Positions 1-9,687 of a stretch of 28,250 bases of DNA are shown piece by piece. The translations under genes were made by a program, and so were the position numbers. Source of the DNA: Silene noctiflora (Eukaryota > Streptophyta > Magnoliopsida > Caryophyllales > Caryophyllaceae); NCBI GenBank assembly GCA_009801015.1, contig VHZZ01000100.1, positions 234,472 through 262,721 of the forward strand, in the 5' to 3' direction. Positions within the stretch are counted from its first letter, which is position 1. Every line of letters starts with the position of its first letter. The notes below the pieces were generated by a model. That model searched no databases. It was given only the letters and a program-made list of their open reading frames with translations, and had not been told where the DNA came from.

Positions 1-780
1 TACTCGGTCGAGTCACCACAGGTAGGGGAAACCGTAGTATTACAAGTGATCCAATCAAAGAAGGACGTATTGTAAAAAGAGGTGTTAGACTGATCAATAC
101 CGACCATATCCCATATTTGCTTCGAAACATAGCATGACCGCAGTAAACGATCTCCTCCTCTTTAAAGGTAATGAAATGATGGTTACCGAGTAAGTATTTG
201 GGTAGACTAAGCAATTTAACTTGCTACGAGTTCTAAAAACCAAATGTATGCAAAATAACGGTGATCTGACTACCAATCCCATTCTTGTTTCGTCATAGCT
301 TGTCGTTTTTACAAAATATCAAATGCATTGTGTAACCAAAGTAAAAGAAATTTCAGTAAATAAATACCCAAGTTCTGGGTGGAATCTGTGTACTAATATA
401 TGTGTCTACACCTAAATTCTCATGTAAAACCGTTTTATATAATAGGGGCATTAAAGTCTCTTATAAATTAAATGAATAAATAATTTTACCATGTTTATTA
501 TAAAACCGTTTTATAAGAGGCTTACTCGTGTAAATAGTGGTTCGGGATGTGGCATTTAGATAGCCCAATTATGTACCTTCAATTTTAAAGTGACCAATGA
601 GAGCAAAATGTCACAGATGGCGACTCATTGATCGGGAAAAAAGGAAGTCCGCCCATGAAATAAAACCTAACGTTGGGCGATCTCAAGTTTCTCTGTTTTT
701 TTCCCTAGTCATGGGGTTTAGAACGAAGAGGAGGTAAGACCTTTGAAAACTTATCGAAGTTTATTTTGCATGCCTAACAA
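1..780. repeat. Possible LTR-retrotransposon relic (left window edge)
   Basis: No gene is supported here. At 618-626 TGGCGACTC, preceded by ..GTCACAGA and followed by a degraded ATTGATCGGGAA, resembles the LTR-end/primer-binding-site junction (TGGCGACTC..GGGGA) used by some plant Ty3/gypsy elements of the Tat/Ogre type. If so, 1-616 would be LTR sequence and 640-780 untranslated leader. No second LTR, gag or pol is visible, so this rests on one short motif. A reverse-strand open frame at 94-282 has no recognisable domain. Confidence 0.25.
420..545. repeat. AT-rich MITE-like fragment with repeated TAAAACCGTTTTATA
   Basis: The near-palindromic 15-mer TAAAACCGTTTTATA occurs twice in direct orientation (about 425-439 and 502-516), within a block flanked by CTCATGT and ACTCGTGT. 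Related AAAACCGT words recur at 1640-1800 and 16420, which suggests a dispersed small element. Its borders and target duplication could not be fixed. Confidence 0.35.
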
Positions 781-1021
781 ATCGAGTACAACGAATGAGA
801 AAATTTATGGAACTTATTTGCATATATTTAGAGGTGGCCAAAGTGTCGATTAGACCTTCCCGGTTGCCTGTTGATTCTCATTTTCCCAAACCCGTGAGAA
901 CCAAACCAAACTTTGCCTTGACCCCGGCCACGATTTGCGCCACTATAGTCTCCAATCAAAGCTCCCCATACCAAGTGACCAACCCAAACCCAACCAATAT
1001 GTATGCTTAAACCCGACAAGG

Positions 1022-1278
1022 TTAGAATTTGGCCTTTAATCGACTCGCCATATTCCTAAGTTCAAATAAAGCATAATCCATCAAACTTGAGTTCAATCCT
1101 TTAACTCGTACATTCCTACCTCCACCGTCCACACATGTTATATTAGGCTTAACTATTCTTAACTGAGCCTCGCCCTTTCTATATTGTAACTTTTCCGAAG
1201 TAAACTTATAGGAACCGAACTTTTCAATATTGAACTGAACTAAAGAGAACGAATTTGAGTCCAAAAGAACAAAGTATA
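1022..1278. repeat. Degenerate copy of the TTCAG-type repeat element
   Basis: The stretch 1190-1278 carries degenerate GAACTGAACT / GTAAACTTATAGGAACC words and ends in GAGTCCAAAAGAACAAAG. That matches the terminus of the better preserved element at 17230-17410 (AAGTCCAAAAGAACAGAG). It is read as an old, decayed copy. The reverse-strand open frame across it encodes nothing recognisable. Confidence 0.4.
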
Positions 1279-1900
1279 ATCACGTAGGTCAATTATCCCC
1301 TATATACTAACAGATTAACAAAGCTGTAAATTTTCCCGTCTAATTGACACTCTTCTATAAAATATTTGCATTGTAATTAATTGAGCTCACTATCTATATT
1401 TAGTGTTATACAATATTTAATTCCTAATAAATCATAGACCATAGATATTAGTTGTAATTATGGTCACAATTTTTTTTAAATTATTATTTAGCTTTTATAT
1501 GAACAAAGCAAATTCTCTACCCTTTTAAAAATGGAATGAATATAATTATTATCAAATTTTCTTACGTTTTTATCTAAAAAATCCACGCTTTCGCGCAGGA
1601 TCTATACTAGTAAACTTATTATGTAAATAAGATCATACATCATATAAAACCGTGTCATGAAAATAATCGTTTTATATTTCACAACAATAACATCATCGGA
1701 GCCTTAATCCCAAAATAATTTAAAGTCAAGTGATATGAACCATCCTTTTAAAACCGTCCATAAGTGAAATATAAATCATTCTTTAAAATCATTATATATT
1801 TCACATTATTAAAAAAAACAAAGAACCGTTGAATATGTCCCTGAATAAAACCCCAAATATTGTAGGTCCCCAACCCACCTCATCACAAATCACTTGAAAC
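1279..1900. other. AT-rich intergenic sequence upstream of the first gene
   Basis: No open frame or RNA gene is supported. It is strongly AT-rich, with two decayed AAAACCGT/TTTATATTTCAC words around 1640-1680 and 1745-1805 that look like remnants of the same small repeat family seen at 420-545. Confidence 0.6.
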
Positions 1901-1980
1901 ACTTAACCCTTCCTCACTCCCTCATTCAACATCAACTCACGCCGGCACATTATTCACTCATTTCACTCCCCGCTCCTCCC

Positions 1981-2056
1981 TTTTATATTCCCTTCCTTCC
2001 CTCTCTTTCTAGATCTCCCAATTTATCCATATATCATATCCCTCACTAACCCAACC
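1981..2056 (+). promoter_or_regulatory. Core promoter and CT-rich leader of the DUF1645-like gene
   Basis: A TATA-like TTTTATATTC at 1981-1990 is followed by a pyrimidine-rich tract (CCTTCCTTCCCTCTCTTTC) and a short leader up to the start codon. The spacing suggests transcription begins near 2010-2020 with a leader of about 90-100 nt. TATA plus Y-patch is a common plant core-promoter arrangement. The start site is inferred. Confidence 0.5.
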
Positions 2057-2107
2057 TTGCATGCTCTTCTCCCCCTTCCCACTCCTTGTCCTCGTTCCGT
2101 AATCAAA

Positions 2108-3334
2108 ATGGCTTCCGCATGCGTAAACATCCCTATTTCCCCTCCCCACCCTAACACTTCCTTTCTCAATATCCCTTGGCTTTCCCCCAACCTTCCCGAT
2201 CCTCGAACCTCAGATCTCCATGATTCCGTCTCTGATTTTGAGTTTCACCTCATTGACCATCCTATCTCTAATATCCTCCCCGCTGACCAGCTATTCTCCA
2301 ACGGTAAACTCCTCACCACCACCGCCACCGATACTACCGCCGCTTCCGCCACCACCACCACCACCGCCGATACTACTCGCCGGAAATTTTCTGACGACGG
2401 TGATGTTGAGCATCACATTTTTTCTCCGAAAGCGCCACGGTGTTCTTCCCGGTGGAGAGAGATTCTTGGTTTGAAGAATAAAAAATTATCTACTCCTGAT
2501 TCTACTAAAACGACGTCGTTGAGTAAATCACTCAGATTCTCCACCGATGAACCAACCACAAAAACGATGTCAGCGAGTAAATCACTCAAATTTTCAACCG
2601 AAGAAAACACAAAAACGACGTCGGCGAGTAGATCACTCAAATTCTCAACCGAAGAAAACACGAAAACGACGTCGTCGAGCAAGTCAATCAAGCGGTTTCT
2701 TACGAAGAACACGAGAACGCCGTCAAGTGACACGTCACTGAGTTTACCGTTACTTGACCGAAGCTCAGATTCATCGTCGTTTGATTCGTTGACCGATTCA
2801 ATGTTCTCGATATCCACGTGCACGTCACGTTTGTCGTTATCAAGCTTATCATCCTCCACGTCATCATCAACTCACGACCACGACGACCTCTACCGTCTCT
2901 CCCTCGACGAAACCCGTCCACGTGTCACTCTCCTCCGTCCTACTCCCAATCCCAAACCCAACCCGGTTTCGACCCGACCCGTTCGCCGCCCTCAAAAACT
3001 CACCCGACAAGGAGCAGGAACCGGAGTTTCCGCCGATAGTCCGAGAATGAATTCCGCGGGTAAAATAGTGTTCCAGAGTTTGAATCGGAGCTCCAGTAGT
3101 CCGAGTAGCTTCAACGGTGGGCCCAGATATAAACACAGAGGAATGGAACGGTCTTATTCTGCTAATGTTCGGATTACTCCGGTTCTTAACGTTCCAGTTT
3201 GTTCTTCGCTTCGTGGTTCGTCTAAATCGGGTGGGTTCGGGTTTGGTCAGTTGTTTACCTCTTCGTCTTCCTCGACTCAGAAGAAAGACAAAGGAAGCAT
3301 CAACGGAGAAAAAAAGAGGTCTCTAATAGCTTAA
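2108..3334 (+). CDS. Serine/threonine-rich DUF1645-like protein, 408 aa, intronless
   Basis: A single uninterrupted frame runs to a TAA at 3332-3334. The frame is open from an ATG at 2057, but that ATG is in poor context (TTGCATGCT). The ATG at 2108 (AAAATGGCT) fits plant initiation better and gives MASACVN.., so it is preferred. Residue numbers use that start. Around 44-63 lies an acidic/aromatic FEF..ADQLF-NGKL segment like the N-terminal signature of DUF1645 proteins. A Thr-rich tract covers 70-90, and a basic-aromatic SRWREILGLK patch lies at 114-123. Three to four imperfect 17-18 residue Lys/Ser-rich repeats fill 133-200. The Ser-rich region runs to about 255. The best conserved-looking block is the C-terminus (about 316-383), with GKIVFQ, SSSPSSFNGGPR, HRGMERSYSANVR and FGFGQLF. 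No signal peptide or membrane segment is seen. Some family members are annotated as calmodulin-binding; the role here is unknown. Family assignment is from remembered motifs and is moderately certain. Confidence 0.85.
   Translation: MASACVNIPISPPHPNTSFLNIPWLSPNLPDPRTSDLHDSVSDFEFHLIDHPISNILPADQLFSNGKLLTTTATDTTAASATTTTTADTTRRKFSDDGDVEHHIFSPKAPRCSSRWREILGLKNKKLSTPDSTKTTSLSKSLRFSTDEPTTKTMSASKSLKFSTEENTKTTSASRSLKFSTEENTKTTSSSKSIKRFLTKNTRTPSSDTSLSLPLLDRSSDSSSFDSLTDSMFSISTCTSRLSLSSLSSSTSSSTHDHDDLYRLSLDETRPRVTLLRPTPNPKPNPVSTRPVRRPQKLTRQGAGTGVSADSPRMNSAGKIVFQSLNRSSSSPSSFNGGPRYKHRGMERSYSANVRITPVLNVPVCSSLRGSSKSGGFGFGQLFTSSSSSTQKKDKGSINGEKKRSLIA
2504..2710 (+). repeat. Intragenic tandem repeat encoding K-T-x-S-x-S-K-S-L-K-F-S units
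   Basis: Four in-frame units begin at 2504 (54 bp), 2558 (51 bp), 2609 (51 bp) and 2660 (about 51 bp, degenerate at its end). Units two and three are nearly identical at the DNA level, which suggests recent expansion by slippage or unequal exchange. Each encodes a Ser/Thr/Lys-rich segment that would be rich in potential phosphorylation sites. The periodicity also creates a long antisense open frame (2413-2859) that is not a gene. Confidence 0.9.
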
Positions 3335-4250
3335 TTTTTTGGCCGGGTATATTTCCGAGTGACGTTATGGTAATTAGTTAATTAATTAGAGATTATGAGT
3401 TTAATTAAGAAGCGGAATTTATACTTGAAACCAAAAAAAAAAAAAAAAAATTAAAATGTTTTTTTTTTTATTTTTTCGTAATTTCTGTTTTTATTTTATT
3501 GTAAATATAAGCGGGGCTTTGATTGTTGACGTTTTGGGTAGTAGTTGAAATTTGGTTGGTTATTGTAACGGAAAGTGGCCTTTGTAGTTTGATTGAGATT
3601 TGTGATTTGATATTCTAACGCTAATGTAAAAGGCTACTACATGTTTAGGTGGCTAAAAGTTGAGAATTATTAGAATTTTGTGTTGGCAATTAAGTTTAGT
3701 TATCTTATTAAATTAATCCAATTTCTCATGTTACTCGGATAATTTTTGTATCACGGGTGTATGTTTAAGTGTCGGATTTCAATTATTGTTATAAAAACTT
3801 GGTGTTTATGAATTAAAATTAGGTATTTGAGGCGGTTATATTTGTCCGAGAATCGAGCGTTAAGCCTAATGAGAACTCAAAAAAAGTTGAAAAATTTTAA
3901 CTCAAAACTTTGAAATTTACGCCCGCCAATCAGAACGAGCGCCGCTGCTAGCCCTCCTAGCTCTACCGAGAAGCCTAACGTTAAATCTTGACTCTGTCAC
4001 TAACGTTAAACACGGATACACGAGAAAATAAGATAATTTGGAATATATAGTTTTATCGTTTTACTAATACGGATATTTTTGGCTGGGTCGAAATAATTTG
4101 GAGATGACGGTGTAAGAAGCATTATTTAGCATCAAGGGGTAGTACTAGTACATAGAGTGTACCTGATGTACGTATATAATCAGATTATTGTAGTAGTACT
4201 AGTTTATGTAGGGTTAACATATTGATGTTTTGTTTGAGTAAGTATTTTGA
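3335..4250. other. 3' flank of the DUF1645-like gene and AT-rich intergenic DNA
   Basis: The 3' UTR of the upstream gene starts here. Homopolymer tracts (A at about 3434-3450, T-rich at about 3459-3478) lie 100-145 bp after the stop, and no canonical AATAAA stands out. From 3840 to 4010 a decayed repeat contains CGCCGCTGCTAGCCCTCCTA..CTCTACC, similar to 10895-10918, so it is probably a dispersed transposon relic. No gene is seen. Confidence 0.45.
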
Positions 4251-4274
4251 AATTTGACAAGAATTTTAACGTTT

Positions 4275-4376
4275 AGGGGAAGGGTAAGAAAAAAAAGAAA
4301 AGAAAAAACGAGCTGGAAAAAGGAAGAAAGAAAGGGACTGGACTGAGTGGAAAAGGGGAGAGAAGAGGGGGAAGCA
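4275..4376. other. About 100-nt polypurine tract
   Basis: The plus strand is almost entirely A and G (GGGGAAGGG.., AAAAAAGAAAAG.., GGAAAAGGGGAGAGAAGAG..) with few interruptions. It is followed by a small palindrome CTGCAATTGCAG at about 4391-4402. A reverse-strand frame (4214-4435) is open only because of the skewed composition. Such tracts occur as GAGA-type promoter elements or simple sequence; no associated gene is visible. Confidence 0.6.
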
Positions 4377-4440
4377 TCTGCATATCTGCTGCAATTGCAG
4401 TCATGCTGTGACTCTCTCAGTAATTGAGTGAGCATACCAT

Positions 4441-5690
4441 GTGTTGCTCCTTCATATCTCTTATCACTATGTCTCTTTCTTTATTAACATATGGACTTAC
4501 TAGTCTTAATTCGAAATGATTATACGACTTCTCGTCTCTAAGGGACAAAACTCGTCACAAATAAAACATCTCAAGAGGAAGAAGGTTGTGAGAGGTTTCA
4601 AGCTCGTGAATGTCACAAGTAAGACTGGTTGAAATAACTAATACAATTTGTTCAATTTTGAAATTATTTAAAAAAAATAAAAAATCTTGTTTATGATGGA
4701 AGTTTCGTCTTAATTTTTGAAACGAGTCAAGTATGCATACCCATTGAAATGAATAGGATAAAAGCAGAAAAAATGTGTCCTGTATAATTATATGGGGGAT
4801 ATTTGATAGATAAAACTTTTCAACCAAAAACTTAAAAATGATGTTAAAACCCAACAATTATATTTATTCCTATTAATATTTAGCTTGTTTTAACACTAAG
4901 ATGGATACCCGGCCGTCTTAAGCAAGACTAGCTCTGCAAAGAAAAAAAAGAAAAAAAAAAAACTAAATTTACTCAATATATGTCCCCTTGGAAATTGGAA
5001 TTTCATTGTTTTTCATGTTTTCAATTTGAATATTTGTTATTGTTTTTAAAAATTGAGTTAGAATGCACACCGAAATCGTCACAAGGGTATTAAGGCACTG
5101 GTTGAGCCAGTTGCTTCCACTATAGTCGTTGTTTGGAACAATTTTTTTTCTTATTATACGGTTTTAGCTCAAATCCAACCGCGAAAAAACATATATGAAT
5201 ACATTATAAAAAAAATCAAATAAAATAAAGGAAATAACAATTGCTAATTGGAGCATAAAATAAATTCTTGGGAAGAATGATATTGTCATAAGATTTATTG
5301 AATCCGCTAATCATAAGTTTTAGGGTAGTTTTAACACTAGATTTTTTAATGGACTCCACTCAAAACCGGCGGAACCACAACCAAGTCTTGGATAAGTACT
5401 TGAACACTAGCAAAGTCTTAAGAGTTTGAGTTCGAGTTTTAAATCAACATATCAAAGCTTAAAACTCACCTTACACCTGAGAATAAATAACTATAGCGTT
5501 ATCTTGTTAATTATATAGTTTAAAAGTTCACAAACTATCGTCTAAGACGAGTATATCCGTTTTAAACAATAAACGGGTCAAATTAATATCACTTGGGTAA
5601 GACTAATTATCTAGAACTTTATCCTTAGTACATGTAATAAATGCATTATTCCATCCAAATTCGTTTTAATGGTGAAATGGATATATACGT
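4441..5690. other. AT-rich intergenic DNA with MITE fragments
   Basis: No gene is supported. Short GCCGTCTTAAGCAAGAC (about 4913), CGAGTCAAGTATG (about 4723) and CCGTTTTAAACAATAAACGG (about 5557) words are fragments of the AAAACGGGTCAA/GTCTTAAGACGG foldback repeats found elsewhere in the window. A run of A/G (4938-4963) is simple sequence. Confidence 0.45.
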
Positions 5691-5696
5691 TCTAAG

Positions 5697-6014
5697 TAGA
5701 CCTAGATAGTAATAAGCCGGGCTGGGCGGGTTGGGCCGAGCTAGGACAAGGTCGGGCTAGAGGGGGAGAAGTCCTGAGCCACACCATGCACTGATGGTGT
5801 CCAGGCTGGGTATGTAGCATCCATGGACCGGCCTAGTTGAGCACAAGGGTATCAGCAGGTCAGGCAGGCTCAACAGCGAGGGCTGAGAATGAGTGAGCCT
5901 AACCCCGACCCCGACCCGAATGGGGCAGCGGGCTAGGATTCCGGGTGAGAAGGGAGCCTGCTGAGCAGGCCGACCAGTGCGGGTCGGATTAGCCCGCACT
6001 TTTTTCCCGGTCTA
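5697..6014. mobile_element. Non-autonomous hAT-type element, 318 bp
   Basis: It begins TAGACCTAG and ends CCGGTCTA, giving a short terminal inverted repeat (TAGACC). It is flanked by GTTCTAAG (5689-5696) and GTTCTAAC (6015-6022), an 8-bp target duplication with one mismatch, as expected of hAT transposons. The interior is GC-rich (GGGCTGGGC, CCCGACCCCGACCC) in a very AT-rich surrounding. It contains the hairpin GTGCGGG..CCCGCAC near its right end, also present in the elements at 12510 and 14244. It encodes no transposase; the reverse-strand frame at 5757-5999 is low-complexity Pro/Arg/Gly sequence. Confidence 0.8.
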
Positions 6015-6049
6015 GTTCTAACTTTTAAGTAAGCCTAGCTAGTATAATA

Positions 6050-6200
6050 GGAGTAAGAGTTAATGAGAGGGTAATGTGTATTAATGGCCGTATCAAACGG
6101 TAAAAGAGGTGCATCAAAGTTAAGGGCGAATCGTCCAAGCGAAAAGGTGAGTGGTCAAGGTAGGTGATGGCCCAACCACTGAGCTAGATGCCTGTCATTT
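6050..6200 (-). repeat. Possible SINE-like fragment with a pol III A-box
   Basis: On the minus strand, from about 6191 downward, the sequence contains TAGCTCAGTGGTTGG, a good match to the tRNA/SINE A-box (TRGCNNAGYNGG). A clear B-box (GGTTCGANNCC) is not present; the nearest candidate, GGACGATTCGC some 45 nt downstream, is poor. No acceptor stem or 3' tail could be defined. It could be a decayed tRNA-derived SINE or chance. Confidence 0.25.
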
Positions 6201-8025
6201 AGACTAGCGCCTTTGCCCAGTATGGATTTGACGTCCTTCATTTCTTGTCATTTGCCTTTATGTTTTTATTACTATTTTATTACTCTAATACTACCTCCAT
6301 TTTTGTCTTCAAATCAATTACCAGTATATTAAACTAACGGTTCATCTTGTTTCTGACGTGTTCACATCTGTTATAAATGAGAATTTGTGTTAAATTTAAT
6401 TGGGTGAAGAATATTATTTACCTTCTTTCTTATCTTCTTCTCTTACAATCGGTTATAATATTGTATGTTTTACCTCATTTACTGGTCATTTGGTTCCACG
6501 TGATATATATTTGTTTAACCGATTGTGAGAAGTCGAAGGGAGAAAGTTTAAAAGAAAGTCAGAGAGAGAAGGTAGATAGCAACCGATTGTGAGAGGGCTT
6601 GTGAGGCTACAATTTTATTGAAGAACATTAAAAAGAAAATTTTCATAATGGTATATTATTGGAAAAGAAAACAATAATTGTTTACAATTAGAGTATTATT
6701 TTTCCCTTTTTAAATTACCTCTATCATGTGACGTTTTAGTGTACGTTGGATTTGACGAAAATTTTCTCCCTTTTGACTAATTGATAACAACATTAGGCTA
6801 GGAGAAGGAAAAATGTTGATACAATTTTTTCTGCAAATCTATTCTACATTGGAAAAATTTTGATTAGGCTTGCAGAAGAGAACATGAACCCCTCATATTC
6901 TATTTCTTTTTATCTTTGGTTGTTATCCAATTAAGAGATGTTAAATCTCTCCCCTTCATTTCCATCCAAATCCCTCCATCTAAACAAGCCCTTTAAGCCA
7001 AAGATCTCGTGTGGTTTTGAAACCTAATTTGCTCATCGCAATCTTGTTCATCTCCTTCTTTGAATTTGAACATTATATTTTTTTTTCCAATATTTTAATA
7101 GATGGAATCCATTAGCATACAGAGCAATTAATAATAAGTTGTTGCATATTTACCATATATCTATGTGAGTAGACCATCTCAACCAACATCTTAATCCAAT
7201 TGTTGTATACCTTTGTAATGCGTACATGACACATCCTCCTATATTGTGTACTAAAATAACACTTCTGAAATTTTAGAAGCTCCCGGAATTTCGATTTCTA
7301 GAAATGTATAAGTGTTAAAACTCATAATAACCGATAACTTATTGCCCTTATTATCCCACCCAACTCAAATCAGTAGAAATCAAGCACACAGATCGTAGAA
7401 TAAAACAATTTCATAATGTAAAATCGTCTCACCCAATAATTAGTGAATTGAATATATTCAACTAATGGAAAAGAACAAGGAGTAGATATATATAAATATA
7501 TACTCGGTAAAATGTTAGTGTTAAAGATAAAGAGAGTGGTTTGGAAAAATGAAGAAAGTGAGGGAGTAAATAGAAAGGCACCTGAGAAAAGAGAGTGGGG
7601 ACAGAGAGAAGGTGTTGGTTTCCCCGAAAGAGCAGAAACATTGAAGAGGTACTTTGACTAGTTTATAGGGTCCAACACCCAATCAAGCTTATCACACTTT
7701 CTTGGGAACATCTCTTCTTTTGTCCTCTTTCAAACTTAATCACTACTCTCTAGTGGGGGTAATCCTACCCTTCACCCCCTCTCAATTCAATACAAATTGT
7801 TTTATATTTGGTAAATATTTAGAGTAATATGTGATTTTTTGTTTTAAGTAATAAAACTAGATCCTCTTAAGATCTTAGGACCAACTTATCTCATCCTTTT
7901 GAATGATAGAAGTAAGTTGAAGCTACTGGCTATCAAACCACCTCAAAAGAGTTAGACATAAATATTCAATAAAAGTCATAAAATCGGCAACTTTGTTGAC
8001 TTCACGAAAGCTATCACTTCATAGA
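6201..8025. other. AT-rich intergenic DNA without a recognised gene
   Basis: No credible coding frame is seen. The word AACCGATTGTGAGA occurs at about 6512-6525 and again at 6582-6594, with an inverted form (CTTACAATCGGTTA) near 6442, so 6440-6600 is probably a small decayed repeat. A purine-rich stretch (about 7540-7615) and small hairpins near 7264-7310 have no evident function. Confidence 0.4.
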
Positions 8026-8046
8026 GTAATAAGTGGGCCAAACTAC

Positions 8047-8165
8047 CAAATTGGTAAAAAAAGTAGAGATCAATGGACAAATTGGTAAAAAAAAGTAGCA
8101 TGTTGGACAAATTGGTAAAAAAAAATAACATATTGGACAAATTGGTAAAAAAAAAGTTGATTAAG
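8047..8165. repeat. Subterminal tandem array, left arm of the MULE-like element
   Basis: About four imperfect units of roughly 30 bp, each containing ACAAATTGGTAAAAAAA then a variable GTAGCATGTTG-like spacer. The mirror array in the right arm covers about 8855-8985 with inverted units (TTTTTTTACCAATTTGTCC). Subterminal repeats of this kind are often transposase-binding sites; that role is inferred. Confidence 0.8.
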
Positions 8166-8321
8166 TGATATTTAAGCCAAAATAAATAAATAATATTAAA
8201 TATCTTTTGTTAATGTGTTAATAGTAAATGATATATATCGGGTCGGGTCGAACCATTTAGGATTTGGGCCATTTTTCGGGTCTATTATTATCAAGTTTAT
8301 TAAGGGCAATGGTTAGTTTAC

Positions 8322-8373
8322 ATTAATAAACATTCGCCCCNGGTCATATTAATAAACATTCGCCCCGGGTCAT
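8322..8373. repeat. 26-bp direct duplication at the centre of the foldback
   Basis: Two consecutive copies of a 26-bp unit beginning ATTAATAAACATTCGCCCC. The ambiguous base N at 8341 falls inside the first copy where the second reads G, so the uncertainty is probably an assembly or heterozygosity effect in this tandem pair. Confidence 0.8.
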
Positions 8374-9090
8374 ATTGCTTCAGATAATGGGTAATGATGG
8401 GATTCTCAATTCGGGTGTCGCGTCATTTTGATTAAATCATTCGGTCAAGTGAGTATCAAAATAATTTGTCTGACTCGAAAGACAACACTCGAGTTGACAC
8501 GACACTCGGACTGAGCCGACACAAATGTTTATTGTTGTAAACTAACCATTGCCCCTAATAAACGTTATAATAAAAGACCCGAAAATGACCAAAGTTAGAA
8601 ATGATCCGACATGACTCGACCTTATCCGAGTTCTAGTAAACTTGAAAATGACGGTACCCGAACTCGGCCTAATTAACCCAAATCACTCGTAAATGTAATT
8701 TCAAGTCAAAATAAATTTAAGTCGAGAATATATTAAGGGTCAAAATATTGTACGCAAATATTATAAAACAAACAGTACTATTTGTTCATTAATAAAAGTT
8801 TTTTATAATATTATTTATATAGATTTTGGCTATATCACTTAATTAAACAATTTTACCAATTTATCACTTAATTAATTTTTTTTTACCAATTTGTCCAATA
8901 TGCTATTTTTTTTACCAATTTGTCCAACTTGCTACTTTTTTTACCAATTTATCCAAAACTCTCTACTTTTTTTACCAATTTGGTAGTTTGGCCGTAATAA
9001 GTGAATGAATGACTTCATTTGGGTTGGTTGTCCTACTCATACTCTAGGGTTAAGTGTATGATAGGTTTAAATTGAGTGTAGTCGTGGTTT

Positions 9091-9395
9091 AACCGAAGTA
9101 TACATGTATACATATAAGTTCATATTCTTTTTTGAGCTTTTAAAAATTTTGATTTACATTTTAATTTTATAGGTGTTAAATTAAAATTTTATTGAGTTTA
9201 TATGTATTATTTTTGAGTTTCAATGTAATATTTTGAGTTAATTTTTTTTATAAAAGTGCTCATATTTTTTTCAATAAAGCTCATAAAATGTATATATAAA
9301 CTCAAATTCTTTGCTACAAAGCTCCAAATCTGTACTATCAGATATATACAAGTAATACAACTGGTTGTATATCCACTAATTGCAAATATTGTATT
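9091..9395. repeat. Dispersed repeat, copy 1 (matches about 27565-27845)
   Basis: The stretch shares a long ordered series of words with the right end of the window: GAGCTTTTAAAA, TTTTAATTTT-TAGGTGT, AAAATTTTATTGAG/AAAATCTAATTGGG, GAGTTTCAATGTAATATTTTGAG, GCTCATATT..TTTTCAATAAA, and AAAGCTCCAAATCTGTACTA. Copy 2 lies directly behind a Helitron-like 3' end, so copy 1 may be an internal fragment of the same family. The open frame at 9256-9603 falls inside this repeat and is not considered a gene. Confidence 0.75.
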
Positions 9396-9687
9396 CCGTA
9401 TTAGTCTTGTGCCTCGATTTAAAAAAAAAAAAAAATTAAAAAATTCTCACTCCATTAGATCGTTATCCAAATATGATTGTCCCTTGTATTGTTATGCATG
9501 GCCAATTGGCCACCACTCACCAGCTCACCACCAATATATCCAACATGTAACTCATGCTACAATAGTCATCATAAATAATAATGTAATACATAAAATATTG
9601 TAGGTGTTTCTTAATATAAATATATCCGTCTTAAGAATAAAACGGGTTAATATCACTTGCATAAATGAGATAACACAAATTCTCATT

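Larger units (their letters stand above)
8036..8993. mobile_element. Mutator-like foldback element (MULE-MITE), 958 bp
   Basis: The two ends are inverted copies: left GGCCAAACTACCAAATTGGT.., right ..CCAATTTGGTAGTTTGGCC. They are flanked by perfect 10-bp direct repeats GTAATAAGTG (8026-8035 and 8994-9003). A 9-10 bp target duplication with long arms is typical of Mutator-like elements. The arms run inward for roughly 300 bp or more, up to an inner inverted pair TAAGGGCAATGGTTAG (about 8299) / CTAACCATTGCCCCTA (about 8543). Each arm has a subterminal array of about 30-bp units around CAAATTGGTAAAAAAA. No transposase is encoded. Confidence 0.88.

Noticed and set aside
2413..2859. 148-residue reverse-strand open frame opposite the DUF1645-like gene
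   Set aside because: It is the antisense of the in-frame tandem repeat; the periodic DNA keeps several frames open. There is no promoter, no recognisable domain, and the sense strand is clearly coding.
7578..7604. CTGAGAAAAGAGAGTGGGGAC resembling miR156
   Set aside because: About four mismatches in 20 and no complementary arm within the next 200 bp, so no precursor hairpin. It is a purine-rich simple stretch.
8230..8260. TCGGGTCGGGTCG motif as a possible G-quadruplex or telomere-like repeat
   Set aside because: Part of the inverted arms of the 8036-8993 element, mirrored near 8600; explained by the transposon.
9256..9603. 115-residue plus-strand open frame
   Set aside because: It lies mostly in a dispersed AT-rich repeat whose second copy (27565-27845) does not keep the frame; composition is Ile/Lys/Tyr-rich with no motif.
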